NCBI GenBank assembly: GCA_031386985.1
Contig: JANNCV010000001.1
Coordinates: 1-64,000, forward strand
Direction: 5' to 3'
Source: JANJUB01 sp031386985
GTDB taxonomy: Bacteria; Armatimonadota; Fimbriimonadia; Fimbriimonadales; Fimbriimonadaceae
Length of the DNA: 64,000 bases
In this document: one piece after another, positions 24,297 through 33,230 of the stretch
Layout: every line of letters starts with the position of its first letter
How positions within the stretch are numbered: position 1 is the first letter of the stretch
Made by a program: the position numbers and the translations under genes
The notes under the pieces: generated by a model
What the model was told of the DNA's origin: nothing
Seen by the model: the letters and a program-made list of their open reading frames with translations, nothing else
The model's database searches: none

Positions 24297-25025
24297 TTAT
24301 TCGCCTCCTACTAAGGTGCCGACGGCTTCGCCGCGGCAAGCGCGCAAAAGCGCACCGGGTTGATTGAAGTCTAACACGATGAGCGGCATATTGTTTTCGC
24401 GGCACATCGTGAAAGCGGTCATGTCAGCGACCTTGAGTCGCTTGGAAATCGCTTCCGAAAAGTCCAAGGTCTCGTACCGAACGGCGCCCTCGAACTTGTT
24501 CGGGTCTTTATCGTAAACGCCATCCACGTTCGTTGCTTTAATCATCACTTCGGCCTCAATTTCAAGCGCCCGAAGAACTGCGGCCGTATCCGTTGTGAAG
24601 TAGGGATTACCCGTTCCACATGCAAAAATCACGACGCGTTCTTTTTCGAGGTGGCGCATGGCGCGGCGGCGGATGAACGACTCGGCCACTTGGGAAATTC
24701 CAATTGCGCTCTGAACCCGGCTTTGCGCGCCCGCTTTTTCAATTGAAGACTGAAGCGCAAGTGCATTCATGAGGGTGCCGAGCATGCCCATTTGGTCGGC
24801 AACTGTTCGATCAATGCCGCCGCTCGCCGAAAATGCCTCACCGCGAACAAAGTTGCCACCACCAACAACGAGGGCACACTGGATTCCCTCGGCGTGGATT
24901 AACACGACCTCATTGGCGATGTAGTTAAGGGTCCGCGTATCCAACCCGAAACCCTGTCCGCCCGAAAGCGCTTCGCCGCTAAGCTTAAGGAGAATTCTTC
25001 GATAGGGACGTCGTTCTATTGCCAA
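24297..25025 (-). CDS. pyrH: UMP kinase
   Basis: This 242-aa enzyme phosphorylates UMP to UDP. It has RRILLKLSGEALSGGQGFGL at the N-terminus and CALVVGGGNFVRGE near 58-71. It also has DQMGMLGTLMNALALQSSIE near 85 and the ATP-loop region FFTTDTAAVLRALEIEAEV (written here YFTTDTAAVLRA) near 150. No ATG fits: the conserved N-terminus begins just after a TTG at 25025, preceded by AGGA. The longer open frame upstream enters the end of ribE. Length with TTG is exactly that of the family. It is the classic pyrH-frr-uppS order. Confidence 0.95.
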   Translation of the reverse strand: MAIERRPYRRILLKLSGEALSGGQGFGLDTRTLNYIANEVVLIHAEGIQCALVVGGGNFVRGEAFSASGGIDRTVADQMGMLGTLMNALALQSSIEKAGAQSRVQSAIGISQVAESFIRRRAMRHLEKERVVIFACGTGNPYFTTDTAAVLRALEIEAEVMIKATNVDGVYDKDPNKFEGAVRYETLDFSEAISKRLKVADMTAFTMCRENNMPLIVLDFNQPGALLRACRGEAVGTLVGGE

Positions 25026-25078
25026 ATTTCCTACTTGCGCAGATGCGCTGCACCCTCCAACTACGGGCTCTGAGTTCC

Positions 25079-25657
25079 TTATAAGATACCCGGTTGGATC
25101 ATTCGATGAACGTGTTTCGCCAGGACATCCAATTCGAGATTGACGAGGTCGCCGAGTTTTCGGGTGTTCAAGTTGGTATTGCAAAAAGTGTGCGGGATGA
25201 TCCAAACCTCAAACTGATTAACTTTTGGCTCAACAATGGTTAAGCTGATGCCATCAATCGCGATGGAACCCTTAGGCGAGAGATACGGCGTGAATTCAAG
25301 GGGGACTTCAATCTGAAAAACCTCGGAGTCCTTAATGTTCGCAATCCGACCGACCCCATCAACGTGACCTTGCACAAAGTGCCCGCCGACGCGATCACTG
25401 GCTTTCATTGCGCGCTCGAGATTTACAGCGGAAAGGGGTGGCAGGTAGCCGAGCGTTGTCAAACGTAAAGTCTCTTCGCTTAGATCGAACTCGAGATTAC
25501 CTTTAGTGTAGGACACGACCGTCAGACAACAGCCGTTTATCGCGATGCTTTCGCCAATCTGAATTGGATCTTTTTTCGAAAACTCTGCGGCCACGATCAG
25601 GCGACGATCGGTCAGGGAGATTAAGGTGCCTACTTGCTGAATCAGGCCGGTGAACAT
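25079..25657 (-). CDS. ribE: Riboflavin synthase, alpha chain
   Basis: This 192-aa enzyme dismutates two 6,7-dimethyl-8-ribityllumazines to riboflavin. It starts with the invariant MFTGLIQQVG and has two lumazine-binding repeats: IGESIAINGCCLTVV near 35-50, then SDRVGGHFVQGHVDGVG, and KGSIAIDGISLTIVEP in the second repeat. It is slightly shorter than typical (about 200-215). The ATG shares one base with the rodA stop (TGATG). No other rib genes or FMN riboswitch are in the window. Confidence 0.96.
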   Translation of the reverse strand: MFTGLIQQVGTLISLTDRRLIVAAEFSKKDPIQIGESIAINGCCLTVVSYTKGNLEFDLSEETLRLTTLGYLPPLSAVNLERAMKASDRVGGHFVQGHVDGVGRIANIKDSEVFQIEVPLEFTPYLSPKGSIAIDGISLTIVEPKVNQFEVWIIPHTFCNTNLNTRKLGDLVNLELDVLAKHVHRMIQPGIL

Positions 25658-26799
25658 CAGAACTTAGCGACCCCTTCTCGCGCTTTGATGTTCAGGACCA
25701 AACCCACGCAAGCCAAACACAGCCACAGCGCAGTTCCGCCGGAACTCATAAAGGGTAGCCAGAGCCCTACCACAGGCAGTAGCCGCATCACCATGCACAA
25801 ATTTACGATGGTGTGGAACGCGAAGATCATCAGAATTCCGCCGAGGAGTCCTTTGTGAAAGTGCTCCTCGGAGCGGATCATGATGAGCCACATTCGGAAG
25901 AAGAAGAGCCCATAGACCAAGAGTAACAGGCTACAGCCGATGAGTCCCCCCTCCTCGCCGAGCACAGTGATAATAAAATCATTTTGAGCTTCGGGAACAT
26001 AATTAGAGGCCGTTAACTCTCCCTTTCGCCAGCCCTTTCCCGTTAAGCCGCCGCTGCCGATGGTTATAAGCGCTCGCTCTACTTGATAGCCATTTTTCGC
26101 AGGATCAGGATGGAATAATCCCCGAATTCGATCCAACATATAAGGGCTCAGAACGCCCGGAATGTTCACGGCCGCGATCATTGCGATGAAGCCGAGCGCT
26201 ATTGAAATGGTGGCAAATCGGCCCGGCGCGCCCATTACAATCGAAACCGTGAGCCAGGTTGCAAAGATTGCCAACGTCGCCCCTAAATGCGGTTGCTTGA
26301 AGACCAAAAACATCGGTAGGGCAACGTGCAAGAAGCTTGTAAGGAACGTTCGGACTGTTTTTAGCTCCTCCTTTCTACGAGTGGCCCAATACGCCGAAAG
26401 CGTGATCACGATAAGGAGCTTTGAGAGCTCGCTTGGTTGGAACTGGAGCGGCCCGACAACTAGCCACCTTTGCGCCTCTCCGCCTCGCTCAGTACCCGCC
26501 TTCATTACAACCAGGAGTAAGGCGATGTTGAACCAATAAAGAATGGGATAGAACTTCCTGAGCGTATTGGGCTTGGTGGTCAAGAAGATAAGAAACGGTA
26601 TGGTCCCAACCGCTAAGAAAGTGAACTGCTTCTTGAAGTAGATTGATTTCGTGCCGAAATCAATGCTGTATAGGGACATCATCCCAAACGTGAGAAGAGC
26701 CAAGGTTGCAATAATCAGCCAAAAATCGTATTGGGAAATCGTTTTGAAGACGTGAGAAATACCGGACCGGCGGGGTGCAAGCGAAGTGGTCGCGACCAT
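25657..26799 (-). CDS. rodA: RodA/FtsW-family SEDS peptidoglycan polymerase
   Basis: This 380-aa integral membrane protein has about ten transmembrane helices. SEDS-family signatures are clear: VGPLQFQPSELSKLLIVITL near 125-145, YQVERALITIGSGGLTGKGW near 240-260, and the C-terminal LRLLPVVGLWLPFMSSGGTA. It polymerises glycan strands from lipid II with a class B PBP. RodA rather than FtsW is preferred on the MRLLPVVGLWLPFMSSGG form, but this is not certain. It begins 3 nt after the preceding small lipoprotein gene and ends overlapping ribE by one base. Confidence 0.92.
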   Translation of the reverse strand: MVATTSLAPRRSGISHVFKTISQYDFWLIIATLALLTFGMMSLYSIDFGTKSIYFKKQFTFLAVGTIPFLIFLTTKPNTLRKFYPILYWFNIALLLVVMKAGTERGGEAQRWLVVGPLQFQPSELSKLLIVITLSAYWATRRKEELKTVRTFLTSFLHVALPMFLVFKQPHLGATLAIFATWLTVSIVMGAPGRFATISIALGFIAMIAAVNIPGVLSPYMLDRIRGLFHPDPAKNGYQVERALITIGSGGLTGKGWRKGELTASNYVPEAQNDFIITVLGEEGGLIGCSLLLLVYGLFFFRMWLIMIRSEEHFHKGLLGGILMIFAFHTIVNLCMVMRLLPVVGLWLPFMSSGGTALWLCLACVGLVLNIKAREGVAKF

Positions 26800-26802
26800 A
26801 AT

Positions 26803-27444
26803 TTACTCGCCTTCTTCATTCCTTGGCTTCATGTTAGCTGGACGACGCACGATTGCCGTGCCATACGTGCGCTTGACAATGCCCTTGCCTGCGGCGAACC
26901 AGAATTCAAGTGTACTTTGTCGAGGTTTGGCTACTCCAGATTCCACCTCTAATGCAACACTAATTTTCACGGTTTCGAGCCCGGCCGCGCCCTCCATATG
27001 AAGCGTATCCAATGACGATGTGATTTTTGCTTTTGCTTTTCTGCGGATCAATGCGCTCGTTTGAACCCCATTCCAATCCCACGAATCCCCGATACTCATA
27101 GGGAATCCGATGAGTTTTACTGCAGGCTCATAAGTTTCCACCATTTCGAGCAAGCTGAAACTAGCGGGGATCGCCTCGTACCTTTCCACATCAAACACGG
27201 TGCCATGAGCCAAACTTTCAAAGGTCACGATTGAGCCTTGAGTCTTCACTTGCATCGTGGCGGGGACGTCCGTATCACTCAACGAAAGAACAATAGCGGG
27301 TGAAAAGAGCGCTTCGGGCTTGAAGCTGGTTGCCAACTTGATTTCTTCTGCGCCGGTGGTTTTTGTGCCGGTCTTACAGCCGAAATAGAAACACCCACCC
27401 AAGATGGCAACGACAAACAACTTTGCGTAAACTTTTTTTACCAT
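26803..27444 (-). CDS. Small exported lipoprotein-like protein (fourth of four)
   Basis: This 213-aa protein has an N-terminal hydrophobic segment with lipobox-like LGGC or YFGC (KLFVVAILGGCFYFGCKT). The body is beta-rich, with KLIGFPMSIGDSWDWNGV and a C-terminal EFWFAAGKGIVKRTYGTA. The upstream three genes share the same plan: a GD/GT-x-W motif mid-protein and a C-terminal 'W/F-x-A/V-K-G-V/I' strand. This resembles DUF3108-type periplasmic lipoproteins. It overlaps the upstream gene by 7 nt and lies 3 nt before rodA. Function is unknown. Confidence 0.68.
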   Translation of the reverse strand: MVKKVYAKLFVVAILGGCFYFGCKTGTKTTGAEEIKLATSFKPEALFSPAIVLSLSDTDVPATMQVKTQGSIVTFESLAHGTVFDVERYEAIPASFSLLEMVETYEPAVKLIGFPMSIGDSWDWNGVQTSALIRRKAKAKITSSLDTLHMEGAAGLETVKISVALEVESGVAKPRQSTLEFWFAAGKGIVKRTYGTAIVRRPANMKPRNEEGE

Positions 27445-28037
27445 CCCCCACCAGCAATTCGAACAAGTTTAACATCTCTTTCAGTTTTTGTCCTCTTTGT
27501 CTGCTGAGTCTCCTTCATTTCCAGAAGCCCGATGCGAAAGCCGTAAACTGCCGTTTGCTTAAGTCTCACTGCGAGATCGTCGTTCCCCATTACGCCGCTA
27601 ACTTCTAGGGTAACGGTTTCGACCTCTTTGCCTTGAAACGTAACCTTTGGGCCAGTTCGAGCTACACAACTCATCTCCACTGGCGCTCCGTCCACAAATG
27701 TCCAGGTCCACTTCGTCTCTTTTTCAACCTTCTTTAGGATAACCCTCACGGGCGTAACTCGAGTTTCATCAAACATGGCGTAGTGATAAACGCCGTCATC
27801 GTCGTAGGAAAAGAAATTGGTATCAAGCTTCTTGCCGTTGGAAGAGGTTACAACGGGAACAACGCCTTGCCGATCAATCATCTGGCCCGGTAGCACTTCC
27901 TCCGTGGTTTCCAATAGGGCCTTTCCTTGAGTCGTCATGTAAGATCGCTTCAATCCCGGAATAAGGCCGTAATAATCAGAAGGGCGCGCCGGAGAGCTAT
28001 GTGGCATCGCCAGTGCAACGAATAGAGCGAGTGTCAT
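27438..28037 (-). CDS. Small exported protein (third of four)
   Basis: This 199-aa protein has a signal peptide (MTLALFVALAMPHSSPA) and a beta-rich body beginning YYGLIPGLKRSYMTTQG. Its centre contains WTWTFVDGAPVEMSC and its end GFRIGLLEMKETQQTKRT, in line with the companion genes. It has no lipobox cysteine at the cleavage site, unlike its neighbours. The start overlaps the upstream stop as ATGA, so translation is coupled. No known domain is recognised with confidence. Confidence 0.65.
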   Translation of the reverse strand: MTLALFVALAMPHSSPARPSDYYGLIPGLKRSYMTTQGKALLETTEEVLPGQMIDRQGVVPVVTSSNGKKLDTNFFSYDDDGVYHYAMFDETRVTPVRVILKKVEKETKWTWTFVDGAPVEMSCVARTGPKVTFQGKEVETVTLEVSGVMGNDDLAVRLKQTAVYGFRIGLLEMKETQQTKRTKTERDVKLVRIAGGGW

Positions 28038-28747
28038 TTTATCGCCTGGATGGTTTGTTGTTGAGATTTTCCGTCCGCGCCCGTAGATTTGATAACCAGC
28101 TTAACCATGCCCACGTCCTTGACGAGCCAAGCGGTCAGCACTGCAGTTGACTTGACGGTCCCTTGAACGAGGCTGGCGGCACTCTCCATCTTGAGAGCTT
28201 CGAACGTACCGAGGGGAACAGTAACGGATTCAAAGCCAATAATCCGGTTGGTCATTCCATTGATTGTAAAGCTATCGGCCTTCACCGGTTTCGCCATCTT
28301 CCACGTGGTTCCCGCCGCCACTTTGGCGGGCATTTCAAGTTGAGGCTCATCGAATGTTGCCCCCAACATCGCCGTTCCATAGATTCCAGTTTTGTCGGCA
28401 AAAAGCTTGCTGGTACCACCGAGCGAGCTGCTGATGTCGCCGGTGTAGCTTTGCTCGAAAACAAGCCTTCCGTCTTTTGCTTCGAGCAAGGTGAACTCAA
28501 TCGCTCCTTTCTTGGCAGGAGAGTCTGCCGCCACCAGCTCAACCTTTAGCGGCTCTTTGCGGTCTATTCCGTAATAGGAAAAGCCCTCGGTTCGCACCTC
28601 GTCGGGGATTGAGATTTTCTGTGGAGCCGGTTCTGTTGTCGAAGTTGTTGTGCCCGGTGCCGGGACGGCGGTTGGCCTAACCGCGGTCTGAGGCTGACAT
28701 CCAAAAATGGCCAGAGGCACTAGCAAAAACAGAGATTGTTTTTTCAT
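28034..28747 (-). CDS. Small lipoprotein (second of four)
   Basis: This 237-aa protein has a clear lipoprotein signal (SLFLLVPLAIFGCQPQ, cysteine at 17) and a Pro/Thr-rich linker to about residue 47. A beta-rich domain follows with MPAKVAAGTTWKMAKPVKAD, VTVPLGTFEALKMES and AWLVKDVGMVKLVIKS. The PLGTF...AW.VKDVGMVK pattern is characteristic of DUF3108-like lipoproteins, whose function is not established. It lies 10 nt after the first lipoprotein gene of the set. Confidence 0.72.
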   Translation of the reverse strand: MKKQSLFLLVPLAIFGCQPQTAVRPTAVPAPGTTTSTTEPAPQKISIPDEVRTEGFSYYGIDRKEPLKVELVAADSPAKKGAIEFTLLEAKDGRLVFEQSYTGDISSSLGGTSKLFADKTGIYGTAMLGATFDEPQLEMPAKVAAGTTWKMAKPVKADSFTINGMTNRIIGFESVTVPLGTFEALKMESAASLVQGTVKSTAVLTAWLVKDVGMVKLVIKSTGADGKSQQQTIQAIK

Positions 28748-28757
28748 TCCCTATAAG

Positions 28758-29489
28758 TTACTTCACCGTGTATTGCAAAAGCTCCATTCGCTCCATCTTA
28801 ACGAACTTTTCTGCTTGAAATCTTTGAACAAACTTGATTAGTCCCACTTTTGGGCTAAAGAAAGCGGTTGTTTTCATGGTGCCTTGCTCTCCCTTGGGGC
28901 CTTTCACGGTGGAGTCGGTTACGAACCGATATGCTGAAAGCAAACCCGCTTTGGTATCTACGATTTCTGGCCCTTCCGCATGGGTTAAAGAGGTGACGTC
29001 GCTCATTCCAAAGGCCGTAATCGTCTTTCCATTCCAAGCCACTTCTTCAGGGGTTCCGGCAGCGACTTTGATGGGGAACGGGGCAACCAGCTGATCTGGA
29101 ACCGAAATAATTTTCTTTCCTCCTTGTTCAACAGAAACCTGGTAGATCCCGCTAGCCGTAACTTTCCACACTTGAGTGGTAAGCACAACGTCTTCGTTGA
29201 GAAGGTTAATCGTGAGCTGATTTCCACCATCCACGGGGTCAACTGCCTTCACCTCGAACCCATATTTGGATTTACTATTCACATTTTGAGCGCCACCCGT
29301 GATCGAAGTGGCTACTTCGTATTGCCAAAGATTCCCAACGGTAGCCGGAAACAGCGAGGCTTCGTCACCGGCGGCGACGGTAGTGAGCGCAACACCCTTT
29401 TGCGGTTTGGGCACATAGGCGCCTCCACCGGATTTGGAGCCGCAACCAACTAAAGCGAAGGCACAAAGGATAAAGAGTGTAGTTTTCAT
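28758..29489 (-). CDS. Small lipoprotein (first of four)
   Basis: This 243-aa protein has a lipoprotein signal (FILCAFALVGCGSKSGGG, cysteine at about 16). Its body opens with LFPATVGNLWQYEVAT, a common start for this kind of periplasmic beta domain. PFPIKVAAGTPEEVAWNGKT and a C-terminal FFSPKVGLIKFVQRF follow. It shares its overall plan with the three downstream genes, suggesting old tandem duplication. Its start overlaps the stop of the SecD-P1-like gene as ATGA. Confidence 0.72.
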   Translation of the reverse strand: MKTTLFILCAFALVGCGSKSGGGAYVPKPQKGVALTTVAAGDEASLFPATVGNLWQYEVATSITGGAQNVNSKSKYGFEVKAVDPVDGGNQLTINLLNEDVVLTTQVWKVTASGIYQVSVEQGGKKIISVPDQLVAPFPIKVAAGTPEEVAWNGKTITAFGMSDVTSLTHAEGPEIVDTKAGLLSAYRFVTDSTVKGPKGEQGTMKTTAFFSPKVGLIKFVQRFQAEKFVKMERMELLQYTVK

Positions 29490-30673
29490 GGTGTTTGTTT
29501 TTTGTTAAGAGCATCGGCGGTTTCATTGACCAAGCCCTTTTCTGGTATCTGCGAAATGCTTATCTCACTCTGAGCGAGTTCATGTCGGATTCTTGGGGCC
29601 GCGATAGCAACGCCATCGTAAATGACTAAGAGTTGGAGGAGTTCTTGTTTAGCCTTGCCTTCGGTTCGCACCGCAGTGGTGTTGATCGTGCCCTTGCGGC
29701 TGAATTGCCACATCCGCTTTCTGCCTTCCTCGTTGAGATTCAATAGCAAATTATAGAGCTTGCGGCCCCGTTTTGTTTCTGTTTCAACAACGCTTGCGTT
29801 CTCAACGAACTCTTCGGTGAGTACAACGGATGAGTTTTCAAGAATCCGATTGGGGTTTGCCGCGAACTGGAGAACTAACACATCGGGGTTGATGCGATCC
29901 CGCAAGGCACCGATAATATCTTGTTGCCCCCTCTTATCGTCCGCGAGCTTTCTAGCCTCTTGAACGTAGAACCCTCGAATCATATCCGCCGAGGGCGAGA
30001 CTTCCTCTTTGTAATTATTTTCAACTAGCTTAGCGAACTCGGGGCGAAACGGCAGTTTGATCGGTGCTAACATCTTGCTTTGAACTCCCCCAACTGACAC
30101 GTTGATTGGCACCGCTGCCAATATCACAATTCCGTCGCGTAGGGCGGACGGCCTTATCTCATCAAGCGGCGTGCCATTCAGGTGCACGTTAAGATTTTTT
30201 TCAAGTTTTGCGGTTAGGGCGGGATCTCCATCAAGGGCCTTGACCAGGTCCTCTGCGGTCCAAATGACTTCAATCGCAGGCATCTCTGCATTGCGCAACG
30301 TATCATTGAGCGCGGTGACGAGGCGACCAAGTGACGCTTCGTTCCCCTGAAGGGACTCCAACATATCGCGCAATGGGACACGGCGCTTGCTCCCGAGCGA
30401 TTGTTCGCTGGTTGCGGCTTCGATATCTTCATTGCCAAAATTATCAACACCGTTTTCAAGCTCGACCAACTGGGCGACTTGGTTTGAAACTAGCACCTTG
30501 TAGCCCTTGCCCGTGTTAACGCCCACAATCGTGAATTTTCCAGGTTTCAGTTGCGGGAAAACAAGATTGTCCACAACTTTCGCCGAATAACCTTGCCAAC
30601 CGAAATAGGTGGCTGAGGCTAGAAATGCGCCGCCAATCGCTATTTTGTGAGAACCTCGAAGTTTAATGCTCAT
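29486..30673 (-). CDS. Membrane-anchored protein with SecD P1-head-like region
   Basis: This 395-aa protein has one N-terminal transmembrane anchor (KIAIGGAFLASATYFGWQGY) and an otherwise extracytoplasmic body. Near residues 305-385 the sequence LLLNLNEEGRKRMWQFSRK ... LLVIYDGVAIAAPRI ... ISISQIPEKGLVNETADALN follows the head subdomain of SecD P1 (there: L-x-F-x-x-E-G-A, A-I-V-L-D-G-x-V-x-S-A-P, I-x-G-x-F). No SecD membrane channel segments are present, and a full secDF exists at 58459-60999. The start at 30673 puts the anchor at the N-terminus. It lies between an ABC exporter and four small lipoproteins; its role is unknown. Confidence 0.68.
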   Translation of the reverse strand: MSIKLRGSHKIAIGGAFLASATYFGWQGYSAKVVDNLVFPQLKPGKFTIVGVNTGKGYKVLVSNQVAQLVELENGVDNFGNEDIEAATSEQSLGSKRRVPLRDMLESLQGNEASLGRLVTALNDTLRNAEMPAIEVIWTAEDLVKALDGDPALTAKLEKNLNVHLNGTPLDEIRPSALRDGIVILAAVPINVSVGGVQSKMLAPIKLPFRPEFAKLVENNYKEEVSPSADMIRGFYVQEARKLADDKRGQQDIIGALRDRINPDVLVLQFAANPNRILENSSVVLTEEFVENASVVETETKRGRKLYNLLLNLNEEGRKRMWQFSRKGTINTTAVRTEGKAKQELLQLLVIYDGVAIAAPRIRHELAQSEISISQIPEKGLVNETADALNKKQTP

Positions 30674-30737
30674 TTTTCGCTCGCGAACCCAGGAATCTAA
30701 ACAAAGATGGGGCCCGACTAGTGCCCAAATTCTACCG

Positions 30738-32423
30738 TTACTCGCCCGGATTGAAGTTGGCATATAGCCCACCGCTCACGGTAGCAATCAAAAACGCGAT
30801 CCCACTGGCTAACAATGCCGCTGCAAGTGATGCAGCGATCACGGGTGTACCCACCGCTAGCAACACAATGAACAGCCCCGTTGGGAAGGCACCGACAATA
30901 ACGACGCACAGCATGGTAAGCAGCACCCAGAATTGCCTCTGCATAGGGTCTTCAATGTCGGGAAAAAGCATTGTCACGAGAAATACGCAGGCGGTGATGA
31001 GAGTGCCGGCCGATGGAGCGAGAAGCAACGCGGCGGCCGAGAATGTCCAGAGATCGGGCCGAATCACAACAATCACGATATTGCTGAGCACGCACGGAAA
31101 AATCGGAGTAAGGCCTTTTGCGAGAATCTCGAACCAAACCGTTGTTGATGGCTTAAAAGGAAGCGGCTTTTGCAGATCAACTCGACGAAGAACTTCGAGA
31201 AATCCAACTTGAGCTTGGGCGAGCGCGACCATAAACACCGTGATCGCCTGCATCATGAGGATCATGTAGCCCGGCATCATATCCCTGTCCTTGGGCAACA
31301 TGATGGGCAGAACGTTGATAAACAGAGCGATTAAGGTGAAGAGAATCGTCATCCCCAGCATTACTCGGGGCACCAGAATCATCTCCCGCCAGAGCATCGC
31401 CCATGGGCCACTCATCCGCACATTTTGCAGGAACTTCAGCCGTAAGCCACGATACTTACCCTCTCGGGCTTGATGGGCGAGGTGTTGCGCTACATCGCCC
31501 CGGTTTTTTTGAGTCGCTACGTATTGCACTGCTCGAATCGCGGCCTGATCGTACATCCAATCCACTTGACGAAAAGCCATGATTAAGCCGATCATGATTA
31601 CGCTCAAAAGCCCGGCTAGACCCATAAACGCGCTTGACGTGGGGTGAGGAGATAACGGCGAGATTGTAAACTCGGTTGCAAACGTTGCCATGAACAAGGG
31701 CAAACGCAGGACGGGAGAGCGTGAAATCTCTAGTAACGCCGCAACGTCGCCACCCTTGCTGGCTTGCAACGCAATGTAACTTACGACTGCTACCAAGACC
31801 AAGCTAATCGCCCAACCAATTTGCCGCCGGGTCTTAGTTGAATCGCGATCCGAACGGTTCACTCTCAAGCTAATGCCGTAAGTTAAAGTGATCCAACCCA
31901 TTGCCATCAGAATCCAACTAATCGTGGCGTAGCGAAGGGCCAAAGTTGGGGCATGAGGATCTTGGATGCCTCGAAAAATGGCTTCCCAACCCATTCGAAC
32001 CGGGCGAATACCAAGCAATGCAATCAGAAGGGGAACAAGCAGCGTGATGAGATAATCGCGCACCATGCGAAAAACCAAGACGACCCGCGGAGAAATAGGG
32101 GTAGCGAAGAGAACATCTACATCGGCGGGTTTAAAGTTCGAGTTAGCGCTCGCGATCCCGCCCAGCATCATGATTGAAAGCAAGGCAAATACCGCAAACG
32201 CAACGCCATCTATAACTTCATAAGTAGGGAACGGCAGCATTCCTGGCCCTCGCCCTGGAAATCCGCGACCTCCACCCATCATGCCCGGCCGCATGAACAC
32301 AACGAAGTAGTAAACCGTGAATAAGACTAAGCTGATCAGGCGGCGAGGCGTGGTGATTGCCCGCTTGATCGCGTTGAAGCTTGTTCTAAACGTCAAATAG
32401 AACAGGGGCTTTGCTGCGTTCAT
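30738..32423 (-). CDS. ABC exporter permease
   Basis: This 561-aa polytopic membrane protein has roughly twelve hydrophobic segments in two halves and the soluble stretch KNRGDVAQHLAHQAREGKYR between them. An unusual Gly/Pro/Met-rich loop (RPGMMGGGRGFPGRGPGMLP) lies after the first helix. The layout fits the large 'putative ABC exporter' permeases rather than importers, with no substrate-binding protein nearby. Its start overlaps the ATPase gene by 38 nt. The substrate is unknown. The downstream lipoproteins and RodA hint at envelope cargo, but that is inference from position only. Confidence 0.82.
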   Translation of the reverse strand: MNAAKPLFYLTFRTSFNAIKRAITTPRRLISLVLFTVYYFVVFMRPGMMGGGRGFPGRGPGMLPFPTYEVIDGVAFAVFALLSIMMLGGIASANSNFKPADVDVLFATPISPRVVLVFRMVRDYLITLLVPLLIALLGIRPVRMGWEAIFRGIQDPHAPTLALRYATISWILMAMGWITLTYGISLRVNRSDRDSTKTRRQIGWAISLVLVAVVSYIALQASKGGDVAALLEISRSPVLRLPLFMATFATEFTISPLSPHPTSSAFMGLAGLLSVIMIGLIMAFRQVDWMYDQAAIRAVQYVATQKNRGDVAQHLAHQAREGKYRGLRLKFLQNVRMSGPWAMLWREMILVPRVMLGMTILFTLIALFINVLPIMLPKDRDMMPGYMILMMQAITVFMVALAQAQVGFLEVLRRVDLQKPLPFKPSTTVWFEILAKGLTPIFPCVLSNIVIVVIRPDLWTFSAAALLLAPSAGTLITACVFLVTMLFPDIEDPMQRQFWVLLTMLCVVIVGAFPTGLFIVLLAVGTPVIAASLAAALLASGIAFLIATVSGGLYANFNPGE

Positions 32424-33135
32424 CTGTCAACTCCAAGAAAATATTTTCAAGGCTCTCGCCTTCCATGTGCTGTAGGGTTTGCAACTCGGCAAGGGTGCCG
32501 TAGGCAACCGTCTTGCCTCGGGCGAGGATAATCACGCGATCGCAGAGTTTCTCGGCGGTATCAAGTAAGTGCGTTGAGATCAAGATCGTTGCATTCTTCG
32601 CTTTCGCTGCCCTCAACTCATCCTTAAACTCGGCTACACCTTGAGGGTCAATGCCGATTACGGGCTCATCAAACAAGAAGACATTTGCGTTGTGAACAAG
32701 CGCACAGGCGATGGCCAGTTTTTGGCGCATCCCTTTACTAAGGGTAGCTACCAAATCACGCCGTTTTGAAACGAGTTGATATCGGTTCAGAAGATCATCA
32801 ATGTTGTTTTCGAAAAACTCGATCTTATCAAAACACATCGCCACAAACCGGATGTGCTCCTCAACGGTTAAGAGTTCGTAGAGCGACGGGAGCTCGGGAA
32901 CAAAGGCGAGGCCACCCTTCGCCCGGGCTTGATCTGAACCCAAATCGTATCCATTGATAAGGATATTCCCGGCGGTGGGGCGTAGGATTCCTGCGATGCA
33001 ACGCAGGGCGGTCGTTTTTCCAGCTCCGTTTGGACCTAAAATGCCAACGATTTCACCAGGGCGAACCTCGAAACTAACTTGATCCACGGCGCGGAAGTTT
33101 TTGTATTCTTTGACGAGGTTGATTACCTGGAGCAC
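32386..33135 (-). CDS. ABC transporter ATP-binding protein
   Basis: This 249-aa nucleotide-binding subunit has Walker A (LGPNGAGKTTALR, about 34-46), the ABC signature LSKGMRQKLAIA near 133, Walker B VFLFDEPVIGID near 153-164 and the switch histidine in ILISTHLLD near 190. A tail of about 35 residues follows. This CcmA/NatA-like type drives exporters with separate permeases. It is the first gene of the 12-gene minus-strand run and overlaps the permease start. It is divergent from the glycosyltransferase gene. Confidence 0.95.
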   Translation of the reverse strand: MLQVINLVKEYKNFRAVDQVSFEVRPGEIVGILGPNGAGKTTALRCIAGILRPTAGNILINGYDLGSDQARAKGGLAFVPELPSLYELLTVEEHIRFVAMCFDKIEFFENNIDDLLNRYQLVSKRRDLVATLSKGMRQKLAIACALVHNANVFLFDEPVIGIDPQGVAEFKDELRAAKAKNATILISTHLLDTAEKLCDRVIILARGKTVAYGTLAELQTLQHMEGESLENIFLELTDERSKAPVLFDV

Positions 33136-33188
33136 TGCAATGGATATACCAGACTCGGCACCGATTCGTTTCGTGAAAACGTCAAAGG

Positions 33189-33194
33189 TACAAT
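33189..33194 (+). promoter_or_regulatory. -10 box of the glycosyltransferase gene
   Basis: TACAAT lies 18 nt after a weak TTCGTT (33165-33170). Unlike the leaderless genes here, it leaves a leader of about 30 nt ahead of the preferred ATG at 33231, which carries an AGAAG ribosome site. Confidence 0.4.
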
Positions 33195-33230
33195 GGATTT
33201 CAGCGTGGGCGCATGAAACAAAGAAGCCAA

